DNA from: Allobosea sp. 47.2.35
Lineage (GTDB): Bacteria > Pseudomonadota > Alphaproteobacteria > Rhizobiales > Beijerinckiaceae
Assembly: GCF_024655635.1 (NCBI RefSeq)
Contig: NZ_JANLGI010000015.1
Span: 62,001-126,000 of the forward strand
Direction: 5' to 3'
Length of the DNA stretch: 64,000 nt
Made by a program: the position numbers and the translations under genes. Below are positions 45,084 to 54,144 of this stretch, piece by piece. The notes under the pieces were generated by a model. It saw only the letters and a list, made by a program, of their open reading frames with translations, was not told where the DNA came from and searched no databases. Position 1 is the first letter of the stretch. The number at the start of each line of letters is the position of its first letter.

Positions 45084-46571
45084 CTAGCTGGTCGCCGCTC
45101 GCCTTAATTTCAACCGCCGCGACGCCCGAGCCATCCAATAATGGCGCAGCTCCGGGTCGAACGGTGAAGCACGTCCTTCCACCTTAATCCAACGCTGGAT
45201 AGAGAAGAAGTCGTGTTTGAGCAATGCCCGCTTGCCGTCGTTTAGCTGCCATCCCCGCCCACCCGCGCCATTGGTGAAGTACCGGCGCTGAACCCACTTG
45301 TGTGGCTTCATCGGGTGTCGTCGCTTCGCCCATTTGTAGAGCATCGGCCACATGGCGTCGTCAATTTTGGCAAATACCCGCTTAGAGACGACATATCGGT
45401 AGTAATTGACCCATCCTCGGATGACTGGGTTGAGGTGGCGGATCAGCCCTGCTGTGGGCTGCTGCCGATGGGACCGCACGTATTCCGACAAGGCCCTGAG
45501 GTGTCCCAGTACCTTCGTCTTTTGCGGCTTGATCAACACTTTCCCGGACATATCTCTGACGTGGAACCCCAGGAAGTCAAAGCCCTCGGAGATATGGACG
45601 ACCTTGGTCTTGGCTTCACTGAGTTGCAGGCCGCGGCTGGCCAGGAAGTTGGCGAGCCGTGGAAGGGCATACTGTTCCGCAACCTCCCGTGTCGGACAGA
45701 GCACTACAAAGTCGTCGGCATATCGAATGAGGTGCATGCCGCGATTCATCCCCCTTCTTCGGCTTGGCAACTTCGGCCTTCCGTCTTGGTTTTCGGCCTC
45801 GAAGAGGCGCTCCATTCCGGTGAGGGCGATGTTGGCAAGGAGAGGGGAAATGATCCCGCCTTGAGGCGTTCCCGCGTCGCTTTCCGTTCGTTTACCGAGC
45901 TCGACGACTCCGGCTTTAAGCCATCGTCGCACTACTTCTCTGAGGTGCTCGGGCACAAGGCTGAGAAGGGCCTCGTGGTCGATGTTGTCAAAACACCCGC
46001 TGATGTCGGCATCCACGACCCACTGGCTAGCTCCGTCCTGGTTTAGACCAAGCCAGATTGCTTTGATGGCGTCATGGGCTGATCGGCCCGGCCTGAAACC
46101 GTATGAGTTAGCTTCAAATCGGCTTTCCCATTCGGGCTCCAGGGCAAGCTTCACGATTGCCTGCATCACCCTGTCTTTGACGGTCGGAATCCCGAGGGGC
46201 CGCATCTTCCCATTGCTCTTCGGGATATAGACCCGCCGAACTGGGGAGGGGCGGTAACCGTCGAGGTCGAGACCGCTCTTGAGGAGTTCCATGCGCTGGG
46301 AGTCGCTTGAGCAGACAAAGCCGTCTACGCCGGCGGTGTTCTTCCCAGCATTGAGTTGGGTCACCTGTCGGATCGCCAGCACCTTGGCATGGAATGATCG
46401 GACCATGAGCTTTTGAAGGTTACGAACCCTCGCATGCTCTCGGTTTTTCGCAGCTCGGAAGATGCGCTCTTGCAGTCGGCGTACTTCTCGTTCCACCGTG
46501 GCCCAGTCGATCTGGTCCCACGCCTTCGTGAGTCGTCCTTCTTTCCGTTCGGCAGAGCCGTCAAACGTCAT
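45084..46571 (-). CDS. ltrA: group II intron reverse transcriptase/maturase
   Basis: A 495-residue intron-encoded protein. The N-terminal RVT-N part is about 10-90. Reverse transcriptase fingers and palm follow, with Y-I-P-K-S-N-G-K-M-R-P-L-G-I-P (115-129), A-D-I-S-G-C-F-D-N-I (188-197), T-P-Q-G-G-I-I-S-P-L (235-244) and the catalytic Y-A-D-D at 284-287. The maturase (X) domain is about 355-430, with G-W-V-N-Y-Y-R-Y. No HNH endonuclease Cys/His set is seen at the C terminus, so mobility would rely on other priming. The frame is intact with no stop or frameshift, implying recent or maintained activity. Confidence 0.93.
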   Translation of the reverse strand: MTFDGSAERKEGRLTKAWDQIDWATVEREVRRLQERIFRAAKNREHARVRNLQKLMVRSFHAKVLAIRQVTQLNAGKNTAGVDGFVCSSDSQRMELLKSGLDLDGYRPSPVRRVYIPKSNGKMRPLGIPTVKDRVMQAIVKLALEPEWESRFEANSYGFRPGRSAHDAIKAIWLGLNQDGASQWVVDADISGCFDNIDHEALLSLVPEHLREVVRRWLKAGVVELGKRTESDAGTPQGGIISPLLANIALTGMERLFEAENQDGRPKLPSRRRGMNRGMHLIRYADDFVVLCPTREVAEQYALPRLANFLASRGLQLSEAKTKVVHISEGFDFLGFHVRDMSGKVLIKPQKTKVLGHLRALSEYVRSHRQQPTAGLIRHLNPVIRGWVNYYRYVVSKRVFAKIDDAMWPMLYKWAKRRHPMKPHKWVQRRYFTNGAGGRGWQLNDGKRALLKHDFFSIQRWIKVEGRASPFDPELRHYWMARASRRLKLRRAATS

Positions 46572-47166
46572 AGCAGGTTAGGCCGATACGTTAGCTTCGC
46601 TTCCGTTGGTACCCGTCAGAAGTCTGCACCCTTTCGGGTCGGTTATACCCGTTTCCGGACCTATCCCGCCGATTACAGGCGGGCCTTCGCTTTCTCTGAC
46701 ATCCTTTACCCCCTGCATCGTCCCCCTCCCTTACGGTTGGGATACCGCTTGCGACGGGATGCAATGGGCTTACCCGGTTCCCCCATTTCCAGAATGTGAC
46801 GGGGTTAGGTGCTGCCTCTTAGCCCGGTGGGGACAACAGGTGCTGAGCAGACGAGCTCCATCGCCGGCTCACGCCCCACTCACCTTTTGGTCACGGCCTG
46901 TCAGCCTTATTTGGCCGTTTCAACATGACGAGCCTAATGGCAGTTAGCTTGTGTTCACCATACCCGTCTTCCCTCAGGCTATGGCCGGCTTAGGCTGCCA
47001 GCCAATCGCCCTTTGTCTCCGAGTCTCAGCGTATTGGATTACTCCGTTACGCCCTCGGATAGGGACATCTGAGCACCGCAGAGTCTCCGACAGCGAACCG
47101 TGGAGCACTAGAAAAGAGGGCCTTCGGGGTCAAAAACCTTTCGGTTTCTGACCCCTCCGGTCGAAC

Positions 47167-47525
47167 GAGGCTTCTGTTGCCAGGCGCCTCCGAGCCCCGC
47201 CTTACGTCGCTAAACGGAAGGACTTAGGTTTGGGAACCAGCACCGCTCACGCGGCGACAGCAACCCGAGCATTGTTGTCGTTGGCAACTATGCAATGGCC
47301 CGATAACGGCGGAACCATTCCGAGCAAAAGGAAGACCTTTACACCCTCGTCGATCCTATTTCGCCCCCGCCGCAGCCCTGCAACCGCTCGGCTGCACGTT
47401 CCTGCTGCTCGCGCTGCAGGGCTGGGGTGGAGGCGCCGGGTACCGCCCCCGGGTCCGAAAGGCTTATTACGTAATCCGTTTATCGCCATAGCCGTTCTTG
47501 CGAGCGGCACTCCCGAATATAGGGA
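47167..47525 (-). ncRNA. ssrA: permuted (two-piece) transfer-messenger RNA
   Basis: The acceptor piece (upper coordinates, ending near 47427) has a T arm CCGGG-GGCGGTA-CCCGG and 3' strand CGCCTCC-A. A processed spacer follows, stabilised by CAGCCCTGCA/TGCAGGGCTG. The coding piece starts GGGGGCG at 47368, which pairs with CGCCTCC as a 7-bp acceptor stem with one G-U. The tag reading frame at 47247-47285 reads ANDNNARVAVAA and a stop, a classic alphaproteobacterial tag. The 3' helix GGAGGC...GCCTC closes at about 47167. The terminal CCA is not fully encoded (ACCC). The outer boundaries are approximate. Confidence 0.9.
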
Positions 47526-47586
47526 ACCCCGCGGCGTTGGGAAAGGGTTCTCACGCTTTTTCGACAAGGACTGCGGTTTCCCTGCC

Positions 47587-47850
47587 TCAATTCAGAATGC
47601 GTCCATTTCGGATGTCGATATCGAGGCTCATCTCGTCGTCCTCGGCGGTGCGGCCGGCGACCTCCCAGCGGTCGTCCAGGCGGACGATCTCCTCGACATG
47701 GACGAGCCCGGCGCTCCAGGCGATGTCGCGGGCCTGCCGCTCCGAGATCGTCGCGTTGGCATAGGTTTCCTCGGCATGCGCCGACAGCACGATCAGGGTG
47801 TTGAGAGCGAGCGCGGCAAGCAAGCGTGTCGGAGCGTTCAGGGTCGGCAT
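47587..47850 (-). CDS. small secreted PepSY-like protein
   Basis: An 87-residue protein with a clear signal peptide (R-L-L-A-A-L-A-L-N-T-L-I-V-L, cleavage after A-H-A). The mature part is one short domain: A-R-D-I-A-W-S-A-G-L-V-H-V-E-E-I, then R-L-D-D-R-W-E-V-A-G-R-T and D-I-D-I-R-N-G-R-I-L, the alternation seen in PepSY-type domains. I assign PepSY only tentatively. Start ATG at 47848-47850; a GTG at 47865 would add five residues. It is divergent from thyA and 62 bp from ssrA. Confidence 0.72.
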   Translation of the reverse strand: MPTLNAPTRLLAALALNTLIVLSAHAEETYANATISERQARDIAWSAGLVHVEEIVRLDDRWEVAGRTAEDDEMSLDIDIRNGRILN

Positions 47851-48066
47851 ATCGACTATCCCCACGAATCAAGCGCGCGATGAGCGGCGCCGATTGGGGC
47901 GGGTTTGCGGACGGGGATGCCTCACGACGTTTCGCATTCGCGTGAGGAGTCAGGCTCCCGCCACACCCTGACAGGGTCTGCGGCAAAGGCTGGGGATGCC
48001 TGCCTGCCGGGCAGGGGCCAAGCCGCCCGCGAGCCGCTATAGTCGCGCGCCTTCCAGAGAGTCGCC

Positions 48067-48861
48067 ATGCGCCAGTATCACGACCTGCTCCAACGCGTCC
48101 TGACCGAGGGCGTCCGCAAGGACGACCGCACCGGAACCGGCACGCTCGCCGTCTTCGGGCATCAGATGCGCTTCGACCTGTCGGAAGGGTTCCCGCTGGT
48201 CACGACCAAGAAGCTGCACCTGAAATCGATCATCCACGAGCTGATCTGGTTCCTGCGCGGCGACACCAATGTGCGCTATCTCCAGGAGAACGGCGTCACG
48301 ATCTGGGACGAATGGGCCGACGCGAATGGCGATCTCGGCCCGGTCTATGGCCGGCAGTGGCGTTCATGGGCCGCGCCGGACGGGCAGGTGATCGACCAGA
48401 TCGCCTGGCTGGTGAACGAGATCCGCCGCAATCCGGATTCGCGCCGGCTGATCGTCTCGGCCTGGAACCCGGCGGACATCCCGAAGATGGCGCTGGCGCC
48501 CTGCCATTGCCTGTTCCAGTTCTTCGTCGCCAACGGCAAGCTCTCCTGCCAGCTCTACCAGCGCTCGGCCGACGTCTTCCTCGGCGTGCCCTTCAACATC
48601 GCGAGCTATGCGCTGCTGACCCATATGGTGGCGCAGGTGACGGGGCTCGGCGTCGGCGAGTTCGTGCATTCCTTTGGCGATACGCATCTCTACGTGAACC
48701 ACCTCGACCAGACGCGCCTCCAGCTCTCGCGCGAGCCGCGCGCGTTGCCGAAGCTCACGCTCAACCCGGCGGTGACGCGGCTGGAGGATTTCGAGTTCTC
48801 CGACGTCACGATCACCGATTACGACCCGCATCCCGGCATCAAGGCTCCGATCGCAGTATGA
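48067..48861 (+). CDS. thyA: thymidylate synthase
   Basis: A 264-residue enzyme, the same length as E. coli ThyA, which methylates dUMP to dTMP with methylene-tetrahydrofolate. The catalytic Cys is at residue 146 in A-P-C-H-C-L-F-Q-F. The phosphate-binding R-T-G-T-G-T is at about 21-26, G-V-P-F-N-I-A-S-Y near 175-183, and D-T-H-L-Y-V-N-H is close to the dUMP pocket. It is followed, overlapping by 4 bp (ATGA), by a GNAT gene, then folA. Confidence 0.97.
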   Translation: MRQYHDLLQRVLTEGVRKDDRTGTGTLAVFGHQMRFDLSEGFPLVTTKKLHLKSIIHELIWFLRGDTNVRYLQENGVTIWDEWADANGDLGPVYGRQWRSWAAPDGQVIDQIAWLVNEIRRNPDSRRLIVSAWNPADIPKMALAPCHCLFQFFVANGKLSCQLYQRSADVFLGVPFNIASYALLTHMVAQVTGLGVGEFVHSFGDTHLYVNHLDQTRLQLSREPRALPKLTLNPAVTRLEDFEFSDVTITDYDPHPGIKAPIAV

Positions 48862-49340
48862 CGCTCTCCATCCGTTCCGCCCGTCCCGGCGAGGCCGGGC
48901 TCGTGCTCGCCTTCATCCGCGAGCTCGCCGAATACGAGAAGCTGCTGCACGAGGTCGTGGCGACCGAGGCCGAGCTCGAGGCCGCGCTGTTCGGGCCGAA
49001 TCCGAAGACCTTCTGCGACATCGCCGAATGGAATGGCGAGCCGGTCGGCTTCGCGGTGTGGTTCTACACCTATTCGACCTTCTCCGGCCGGCACGGCATC
49101 TGGCTGGAGGACCTCTATGTCCGGCCGGACCAGCGCGGGCGCGGCATTGGCAAGGCCCTGATCGCGGGGCTGGCGCGGCGCTGCGTCGAAGAAGGTCTGC
49201 CGCGCCTTGCCTGGTGGGTGCTGAACTGGAACGAGCCCTCGCGGGTCTTCTACCGGGCGATCGGCGCCAAGGCGCAGGACGAATGGACCGTGAAGCGGCT
49301 GGAAGGCGAGGCACTGGCGAAGCTCGGCGCGGAGGCTTGA
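48858..49340 (+). CDS. GNAT family N-acetyltransferase (spermidine/diamine-like)
   Basis: A 160-residue acetyltransferase. It starts [13 protein letters not shown] and shows [20 protein letters not shown] (about 81-100), the acetyl-CoA motif of SSAT-like GNATs. [15 protein letters not shown] completes the fold. The ATG overlaps the thyA stop. It lies between thyA and folA but has no known link to folate, so a polyamine or amino-acid substrate is more likely. Confidence 0.9.
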   Translation: MTLSIRSARPGEAGLVLAFIRELAEYEKLLHEVVATEAELEAALFGPNPKTFCDIAEWNGEPVGFAVWFYTYSTFSGRHGIWLEDLYVRPDQRGRGIGKALIAGLARRCVEEGLPRLAWWVLNWNEPSRVFYRAIGAKAQDEWTVKRLEGEALAKLGAEA

Positions 49341-49345
49341 GCGCA

Positions 49346-49861
49346 ATGCAGCCTCTTCCGGTCGTCCTCATCGCTGCCATCGCGGACAATGGCGTGATCG
49401 GCAGCGACAACAGGCTGATCTGGCGGCTGAGAACCGATCTGCAGCGCTTCCGCCGGCTGACGACCGGCTGCCCGATCATCATGGGGCGCAAGACCTACTT
49501 GTCGATCGGCAAGCCCTTGCCGGGGCGTCAGACCGTGGTGCTGACGCGGGATCGCGCTTTCCATGCCGAAGGCGTCCATGTCGCCCATGAGGTTCCGGAG
49601 GCGCTGGCGCTGGCGCAAAGACTTGGGCAGGAGATGGGCGCCCATTCCGTGATCGTCGGCGGTGGCACCGAGATCTACGCGCAGATGCTGCCGCTGGCCG
49701 ACCGGCTCGAACTCACCATGGTCCATGCGCGGCCTTCCGGCGACGCCGTGTTCCCGGACTGGGACAAGGCAGCCTTCGCCGAGACGGCGCGGGAAAGCCA
49801 TCCGGCCGATGCCGAGAACGACCATCCTTATACCTTCGTCACCTATGCCAGGCGCGGCTGA
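49346..49861 (+). CDS. folA: dihydrofolate reductase
   Basis: A 171-residue enzyme that regenerates tetrahydrofolate used by ThyA, cytoplasmic, NADPH-dependent. The opening V-V-L-I-A-A-I-A-D-N-G-V-I-G is standard. I-W-R-L-R-T-D-L-Q-R-F carries the active-site acid at the usual place (Asp), G-R-K-T-Y-L-S-I-G-K-P-L-P-G-R is the NADPH loop, and V-I-V-G-G-G-T-E-I-Y follows. It starts at the ATG 5 bp after the GNAT stop, so thyA-GNAT-folA likely form one operon. Confidence 0.95.
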   Translation: MQPLPVVLIAAIADNGVIGSDNRLIWRLRTDLQRFRRLTTGCPIIMGRKTYLSIGKPLPGRQTVVLTRDRAFHAEGVHVAHEVPEALALAQRLGQEMGAHSVIVGGGTEIYAQMLPLADRLELTMVHARPSGDAVFPDWDKAAFAETARESHPADAENDHPYTFVTYARRG

Positions 49862-49933
49862 TCGCCGCTTTCCGTTCACGATGAATGGCTTGCGCCGTTG
49901 ACGAATCCATGGCCCATGACCAAGTCAGCCCAA

Positions 49934-49951
49934 CGCCTTCGCTCGAAGGCG
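49934..49951. other. perfect inverted repeat upstream of hflK
   Basis: CGCCTTCG-CT-CGAAGGCG is flanked by a further GTCAG / CTGAC pair, so the hairpin is longer with an internal bulge. There is no T-run. It lies between folA and hflK and could be a weak terminator or a regulator site. Confidence 0.4.
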
Positions 49952-50013
49952 CTGACAAGCGGCCGTGATTTGCTTATCTCGGCCTCGACAGAACGAAAGG
50001 GAACGGCTCGCGA

Positions 50014-51177
50014 ATGCCTTGGAGCAATCAGAGCGGCGGTGGCAGCGGCGGGGGTGGACCCTGGGGCCAGCGCGGAGGTAATGGCGGCGGCGGTCCCTGG
50101 GGCGGCGGTTCAGGCGGGGGCGGCGGCAACGGCAATCCGCCCGATCTCGAGGAGATCCTGCGGCGCAGCCAGGACCGGCTGAAGAACCTCGTGCCGGGCG
50201 GCAATATCGGCGGGCGCGGCCTGATCATCGGCGGGCTCTTGCTGATCCTGCTCTGGCTCGGCTCCGGCATCTATTTCGTGCGGCCCAACGAGGTCGGCCT
50301 CAACGTCGTGTTCGGCCGTTTCGCCGGCAAGACCGGCGAAGGCATGAACTGGAACTGGCCCTATCCGATCGGTGGCGTGGTCAAGCCGCAGGTGACGAAC
50401 GTCATCACCACCGAGGTCGGTTTCCGCACGGTCGAATCGGTGCGCACCTCGCGCCAGACCGACGTCACCGAGGAGAGCCTGATGCTCACCGGCGACGAGA
50501 ACATCGTCGATATCGACTTCATCGTGCAGTGGCAGATCGATCCGGCCGCGCCCGAGAACTATGTCTTCAATATCCAGGATCCGCCGGGCACCGTGAAGGC
50601 CGTGGCCGAGAGCGCGATGCGCGAGATCATCGGCCGCCGCAACATCCAGCCGGTGCTGACGACCGACCGCGGCGCGATCGAGACCGAGGTGCGCCAGCTG
50701 ATGCAGGAGACGCTCAACGGCTATAATGCCGGCGTGCAGATTCGCCTCGTCCAGCTCCAGAAGGTCGATCCGCCGCAGCAGGTCATCGACGCCTTCCGCG
50801 ACGTCCAGGCGGCCCGTGCCGACCAGGAGCGCCTGCGCAACGAGGCGCAGACCTATGCCAACCGCATCGTGCCCGAGGCTCGTGGTCGCGCGGCCGGGCT
50901 GGTCCAGTCGGCGGAAGCCTTCAAGGAACAGACCGTCGCCGAAGCGCGTGGTCAGGCCAGCCGCTTCAACGCGGTCTACGAGCAGTACAAGAACGCTCCG
51001 GGCGTGACGCGCGAGCGTCTCTTCCTGGAGACGATGGAACGCGTGATGGGCGGCACCGACAAGATCATCCTCGACAACCCCGCGGGCGGGCAGGGCGTGG
51101 TGCCCTATCTGCCGCTGGACCAGCTACAGCAGCGTCGCCCGGTGCCGGGCCAGCAGCAGGGAGGGGCTCAGCGATGA
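50014..51177 (+). CDS. hflK: FtsH protease regulator subunit HflK
   Basis: A 387-residue SPFH (band 7) protein that pairs with HflC to cage the FtsH protease in the inner membrane. The N terminus is a very Gly-rich cytoplasmic stretch (about 1-45), followed by one membrane helix (about 67-88). The SPFH domain then begins I-Y-F-V-R-P-N-E-V-G-L-N-V-V-F-G. A long helical C-terminal part (R-A-D-Q-E-R-L-R-N-E-A) and a Gln-rich tail follow. It overlaps hflC by 4 bp (ATGA), so the two subunits are made in step. Confidence 0.93.
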   Translation: MPWSNQSGGGSGGGGPWGQRGGNGGGGPWGGGSGGGGGNGNPPDLEEILRRSQDRLKNLVPGGNIGGRGLIIGGLLLILLWLGSGIYFVRPNEVGLNVVFGRFAGKTGEGMNWNWPYPIGGVVKPQVTNVITTEVGFRTVESVRTSRQTDVTEESLMLTGDENIVDIDFIVQWQIDPAAPENYVFNIQDPPGTVKAVAESAMREIIGRRNIQPVLTTDRGAIETEVRQLMQETLNGYNAGVQIRLVQLQKVDPPQQVIDAFRDVQAARADQERLRNEAQTYANRIVPEARGRAAGLVQSAEAFKEQTVAEARGQASRFNAVYEQYKNAPGVTRERLFLETMERVMGGTDKIILDNPAGGQGVVPYLPLDQLQQRRPVPGQQQGGAQR

Positions 51178-52109
51178 ACTCTTCCGTGTTGCGCGCGGCG
51201 CTTCTCGTCGCGGTCATCGCCGCCGCAGTCGTCCTGTACGCCTGCACCTTCGTGGTCTCGCAGACCCAATCGGCTCTCGTGCTGCGCCTCGGCGCGGTCC
51301 GCAGCGTCGTCACGGCGCCGGGCCTCTATTTCAAGCTGCCGGCTCCGTTCGAGCAGGTGACCCTGCTCGACAACCGCATCCTCGATCTCGACCTGCCGGC
51401 GCAGGAAATCATCGCCTCGGACCAGAAGCGTCTCGTGGTCGATGCCTTCACGCGCTACCGCATCTCGGACCCGCTGCGCTTCTACCAGGCGGTCAACAAC
51501 ATCCCGCGTGCGAACTCGCAGCTGGCCTCGATCGTGAATGGTAACGTCCGCTCGGTGCTGGCGGAGGCGTCCTTCATTGCGATGGTCCGTACCGAGCGTT
51601 CGCGCCTGATGAACCGCATCCGCGACGACGTGAACCGCGAAGCGGCGCGCTTCGGCATGACCGTCGTCGACGTCCGGCTGCGGCGCGTCGACCTGCCGGC
51701 GGCGAACTCCGCTGCGGTGTTCCAGCGCATGCAGACCGAACGCCAGCGCGAGGCGGCGGAAGCGCGCGCGCTCGGCGGCCAGCAGGCCCAGGAAGTCCGG
51801 GCCCGGGCCGACAGGGACGCGACCGTGATCGTCGCCGAGGCGCAGCAGCGCTCCGACGTGATCCGCGGTGAAGGCGAGGCGGAGCGTAACAAGGTCTTCG
51901 CCGAAGCCTTCGGCAAGGACCCGGAGTTCTTCGCCTTCTACCGCTCGATGCAGGCCTATGAAGCCAGCATCAAGCCGGGGGACACGCGGATGGTGCTGAC
52001 GCCGGATTCGCCGTTCTTCCGTTTCTTCAACGGCCCCAGCGCGCAGCGCCAGGACGGCCAGGCCGCGGCTGCCGCCACGCCTGCCCAGCCTGCGCCGGCC
52101 CGGCCCTGA
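51174..52109 (+). CDS. hflC: FtsH protease regulator subunit HflC
   Basis: A 311-residue SPFH protein, partner of HflK. One N-terminal membrane helix (about 5-24) is followed by S-A-L-V-L-R-L-G-A-V-R-S-V-V and G-L-Y-F-K-L-P-A-P-F-E-Q-V, hallmarks of HflC. The C-terminal coiled region R-Q-R-E-A-A-E-A-R-A follows. A Gln/Ala-rich tail ends it. Length fits the family (about 300-335). It starts inside the hflK stop and is followed by a DUF2065 gene 18 bp away. Confidence 0.94.
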   Translation: MNSSVLRAALLVAVIAAAVVLYACTFVVSQTQSALVLRLGAVRSVVTAPGLYFKLPAPFEQVTLLDNRILDLDLPAQEIIASDQKRLVVDAFTRYRISDPLRFYQAVNNIPRANSQLASIVNGNVRSVLAEASFIAMVRTERSRLMNRIRDDVNREAARFGMTVVDVRLRRVDLPAANSAAVFQRMQTERQREAAEARALGGQQAQEVRARADRDATVIVAEAQQRSDVIRGEGEAERNKVFAEAFGKDPEFFAFYRSMQAYEASIKPGDTRMVLTPDSPFFRFFNGPSAQRQDGQAAAAATPAQPAPARP

Positions 52110-52127
52110 TCGAGGCGAGCGACGCGA

Positions 52128-52319
52128 ATGCTGGATTTCATCGCGGCGCTCGGCCTGGTCTTCGCTATCGAGGGTATTCTCTTCGCAGCGATCCCGAATC
52201 TGGCGAAGGATGCCCTGCGCAGCGCGGCTGAAACGCCGGTGGACCGGATGCGGCTCATCGGCATCGGCTCGGCGGTGCTGGGCGTGATCCTGGTCTGGCT
52301 CGCGCGCGGCGTCTGGTAG
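52128..52319 (+). CDS. DUF2065 family small membrane protein
   Basis: A 63-residue protein with two hydrophobic segments (I-A-A-L-G-L-V-F-A-I-E-G-I-L-F-A-A and G-S-A-V-L-G-V-I-L-V-W-L). This is the DUF2065/YjeT-like layout, seen often right after hflK-hflC, including in E. coli. Its role is unknown; a partner of the HflKC-FtsH complex would fit its position. Confidence 0.85.
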   Translation: MLDFIAALGLVFAIEGILFAAIPNLAKDALRSAAETPVDRMRLIGIGSAVLGVILVWLARGVW

Positions 52320-52479
52320 CAGCGGGGGCGGGCACATGATCGTGTTCGATGACATGATCGTGCGTCGCCCTTCCGCCGCATTTCGGAGTTCAATCATCAG
52401 GCGCGTCCGTCTGCCTTGAGGCGTCGGGCGCGCCTGCCTGCATCGATCGGCCCGTATTCTTCCGAACATGAGGACCCCT

Positions 52480-53997
52480 ATGGCATCGAACACCCTTTCC
52501 GCAGCCAGGCCTGTCCGCATCGCTCTCGCTGCCGGCGTCGCCGGCCTCGCGCTGCTGGCTTCGCCGGTGCTGGCGCCGGGGCATGCGCAGGCCAACACGC
52601 CGCTCCTCCAGGGGCAGACCTCGCTTGCCGACCTCGTCGACAAGGTCATGCCGGCGGTGGTCAACATCGCGGCCGTCACGACCAACGACACGAAGGGCCG
52701 CAACCTGCCGCAACTGCCGCAGCTCGGCCCCGATACGCCCTTCGGCGACCTGTTCGAGGAGTTCTTCAACCGCCGCAACCAGCAGGGTGAGCGCCAGGCG
52801 CCGCAGCAGCGCCGCTCGCAATCGGCCGGCTCCGGCTTCGTGGTCGATCCGTCCGGCATCGTGGTCACCAACAACCACGTCATCGGCGACGCCAACGAGA
52901 TCACCGTGATCTTCAGCGACGGCCTGCGTCTCAAGGCCGAGGTGATCGGCAAGGACAGCAAGGTCGATCTCGCCGTGCTGCGCGTGAAGCACGACAAGCC
53001 GCTGCCTTCCGTCAAGTTCGGCGATTCCGACAAGATGCGGATCGGCGATCCCGTGATGGCGATCGGCAACCCGTTCGGCCTCGGCGGCTCGGTCTCTTCG
53101 GGCATCGTCTCGGCCCGCAACCGCGACATCAGCCAGGGGCCGTACGACACCTATATCCAGACCGACGCGGCCATCAACAAGGGCAACTCGGGCGGTCCGC
53201 TGTTCAACATGGCCGGCGAGGTCATCGGCATCAACACGGCGATCCTGTCGCCGACGGGCGGCTCGGTCGGCATCGGCTTTGCCGTGCCCTCGACGCTGGC
53301 GACCAACATCGTCGACCAGCTCAAGGAGTTCGGCGAGACCCGGCGCGGCTGGCTCGGCGTGCGCATCCAGACCGTCGATGACGCCACGGCCGAGGCGCTC
53401 GGCCTTGGCTCGGCGCGCGGCGCGCTCGTCGCCGGCATCGACGAGAAGGGCCCGGCGAAGCCCGCCGGCCTCGAAACCGGCGACGTGATCGTCAAGTTCG
53501 ACGGCAAGGACGTGAAGGATTCACGCGACCTGCCGCGCATCGTCGCGGCGACGCCGGTCGGCAAGGACGTGCCGCTCGTGGTGGTCCGCAAGGGCAAGGA
53601 AGAGACCAAGACGGTCAAGCTCGGCCGCCTCGAGGATGGCGAGAAGGTCCAGTCGGCTTCGGCGAACAAGCCCGCGGCCGAGCCGGCCAAGCCCGTGGTG
53701 ACGAGCGCGCTCGGCCTCGAATTCTCGCCGCAGACGGACGAGCTCCGGAAGCGCTACTCGATCAAGGACGGCCTCAAGGGCGTGGTCATCACCAAGGTCG
53801 ATGCCAATTCGAACGCCGCCGACAAGCGCGTCCTGGTCGGCGAGCTGATCGTCGAGGTCGGCCAGGAGCCGGTCAACGCGCCGGCAGACGTGACCAAGCG
53901 GCTCGATGCGCTGAAGAAGGAAGGCAAGAAATCCGCCCTCCTGCTCGTCTCGAACGGTCAGGGCGAGGTTCGCTTCGTCGCCGTCTCGATGAACTGA
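52480..53997 (+). CDS. degP: DegP/HtrA-type periplasmic serine endoprotease
   Basis: About 505 residues. The signal peptide (A-L-A-A-G-V-A-G-L-A-L-L-A) ends near A-H-A/Q-A. The chymotrypsin-fold protease has the catalytic triad visible: His in V-T-N-N-H-V-I-G, Asp in S-K-V-D-L-A-V-L, and Ser in G-N-S-G-G-P-L. Two PDZ domains follow (about 285-375 and 400-505). This is the Do family; it degrades or refolds misfolded envelope proteins. I use the ATG at 52480 because GAGGA lies 5 nt before it; ATG 52468 is an alternative. A strong terminator follows. Confidence 0.94.
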   Translation: MASNTLSAARPVRIALAAGVAGLALLASPVLAPGHAQANTPLLQGQTSLADLVDKVMPAVVNIAAVTTNDTKGRNLPQLPQLGPDTPFGDLFEEFFNRRNQQGERQAPQQRRSQSAGSGFVVDPSGIVVTNNHVIGDANEITVIFSDGLRLKAEVIGKDSKVDLAVLRVKHDKPLPSVKFGDSDKMRIGDPVMAIGNPFGLGGSVSSGIVSARNRDISQGPYDTYIQTDAAINKGNSGGPLFNMAGEVIGINTAILSPTGGSVGIGFAVPSTLATNIVDQLKEFGETRRGWLGVRIQTVDDATAEALGLGSARGALVAGIDEKGPAKPAGLETGDVIVKFDGKDVKDSRDLPRIVAATPVGKDVPLVVVRKGKEETKTVKLGRLEDGEKVQSASANKPAAEPAKPVVTSALGLEFSPQTDELRKRYSIKDGLKGVVITKVDANSNAADKRVLVGELIVEVGQEPVNAPADVTKRLDALKKEGKKSALLLVSNGQGEVRFVAVSMN

Positions 53998-54022
53998 GAT
54001 CGGCAGAAGCGCTAGAATGCGA

Positions 54023-54049
54023 AGGGCGGTCCGGTCGGGCCGCCCTTTT
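54023..54049 (+). terminator. rho-independent terminator after degP
   Basis: AGGGCGG (54023-54029) pairs with CCGCCCT (54040-54046), with extra inner CC/GG pairs, followed by TTTT. It lies 26 bp after the degP stop. Confidence 0.85.
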
Positions 54050-54144
54050 CATGTCCTGTCCGCAGAGCGGCGGCGAGGCGCGTGCGCTGGTGCGTGGCGG
54101 TCAAACACGGCTAGAGCTTGGCGACGGCGCCCGGAGAGACCGAG

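Larger units (their letters stand above)
45003..47108 (-). mobile_element. group II intron (retroelement) between ssrA and sspB
   Basis: A minus-strand ribozyme with its own reverse transcriptase. The 3' part is unmistakable: domain V, then domain VI (GGGCTACAGTAATGTAGCTC with a bulged A in CCTACTC) ending ...CTCGAC, which puts the 3' splice junction at 45003. The 5' end is less certain; I propose the GTGCTCC at 47102-47108, giving about 2.1 kb. The 5' portion (about 46572-47108) carries the large domain I-III RNA and no long gene. Composition is lower in G+C than the host. Fixed insertion in a non-coding spacer should not harm either neighbour. Confidence 0.85.

Noticed and set aside
45300-46046. 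Plus-strand open frames opposite the intron reverse transcriptase
   Set aside because: They are antisense of intact RT motifs and have no start signals or family features.
47247-47567. A 106-codon minus-strand open frame
   Set aside because: It runs through the permuted tmRNA gene; its last 12 codons are the proteolysis tag, so it is not a separate protein.
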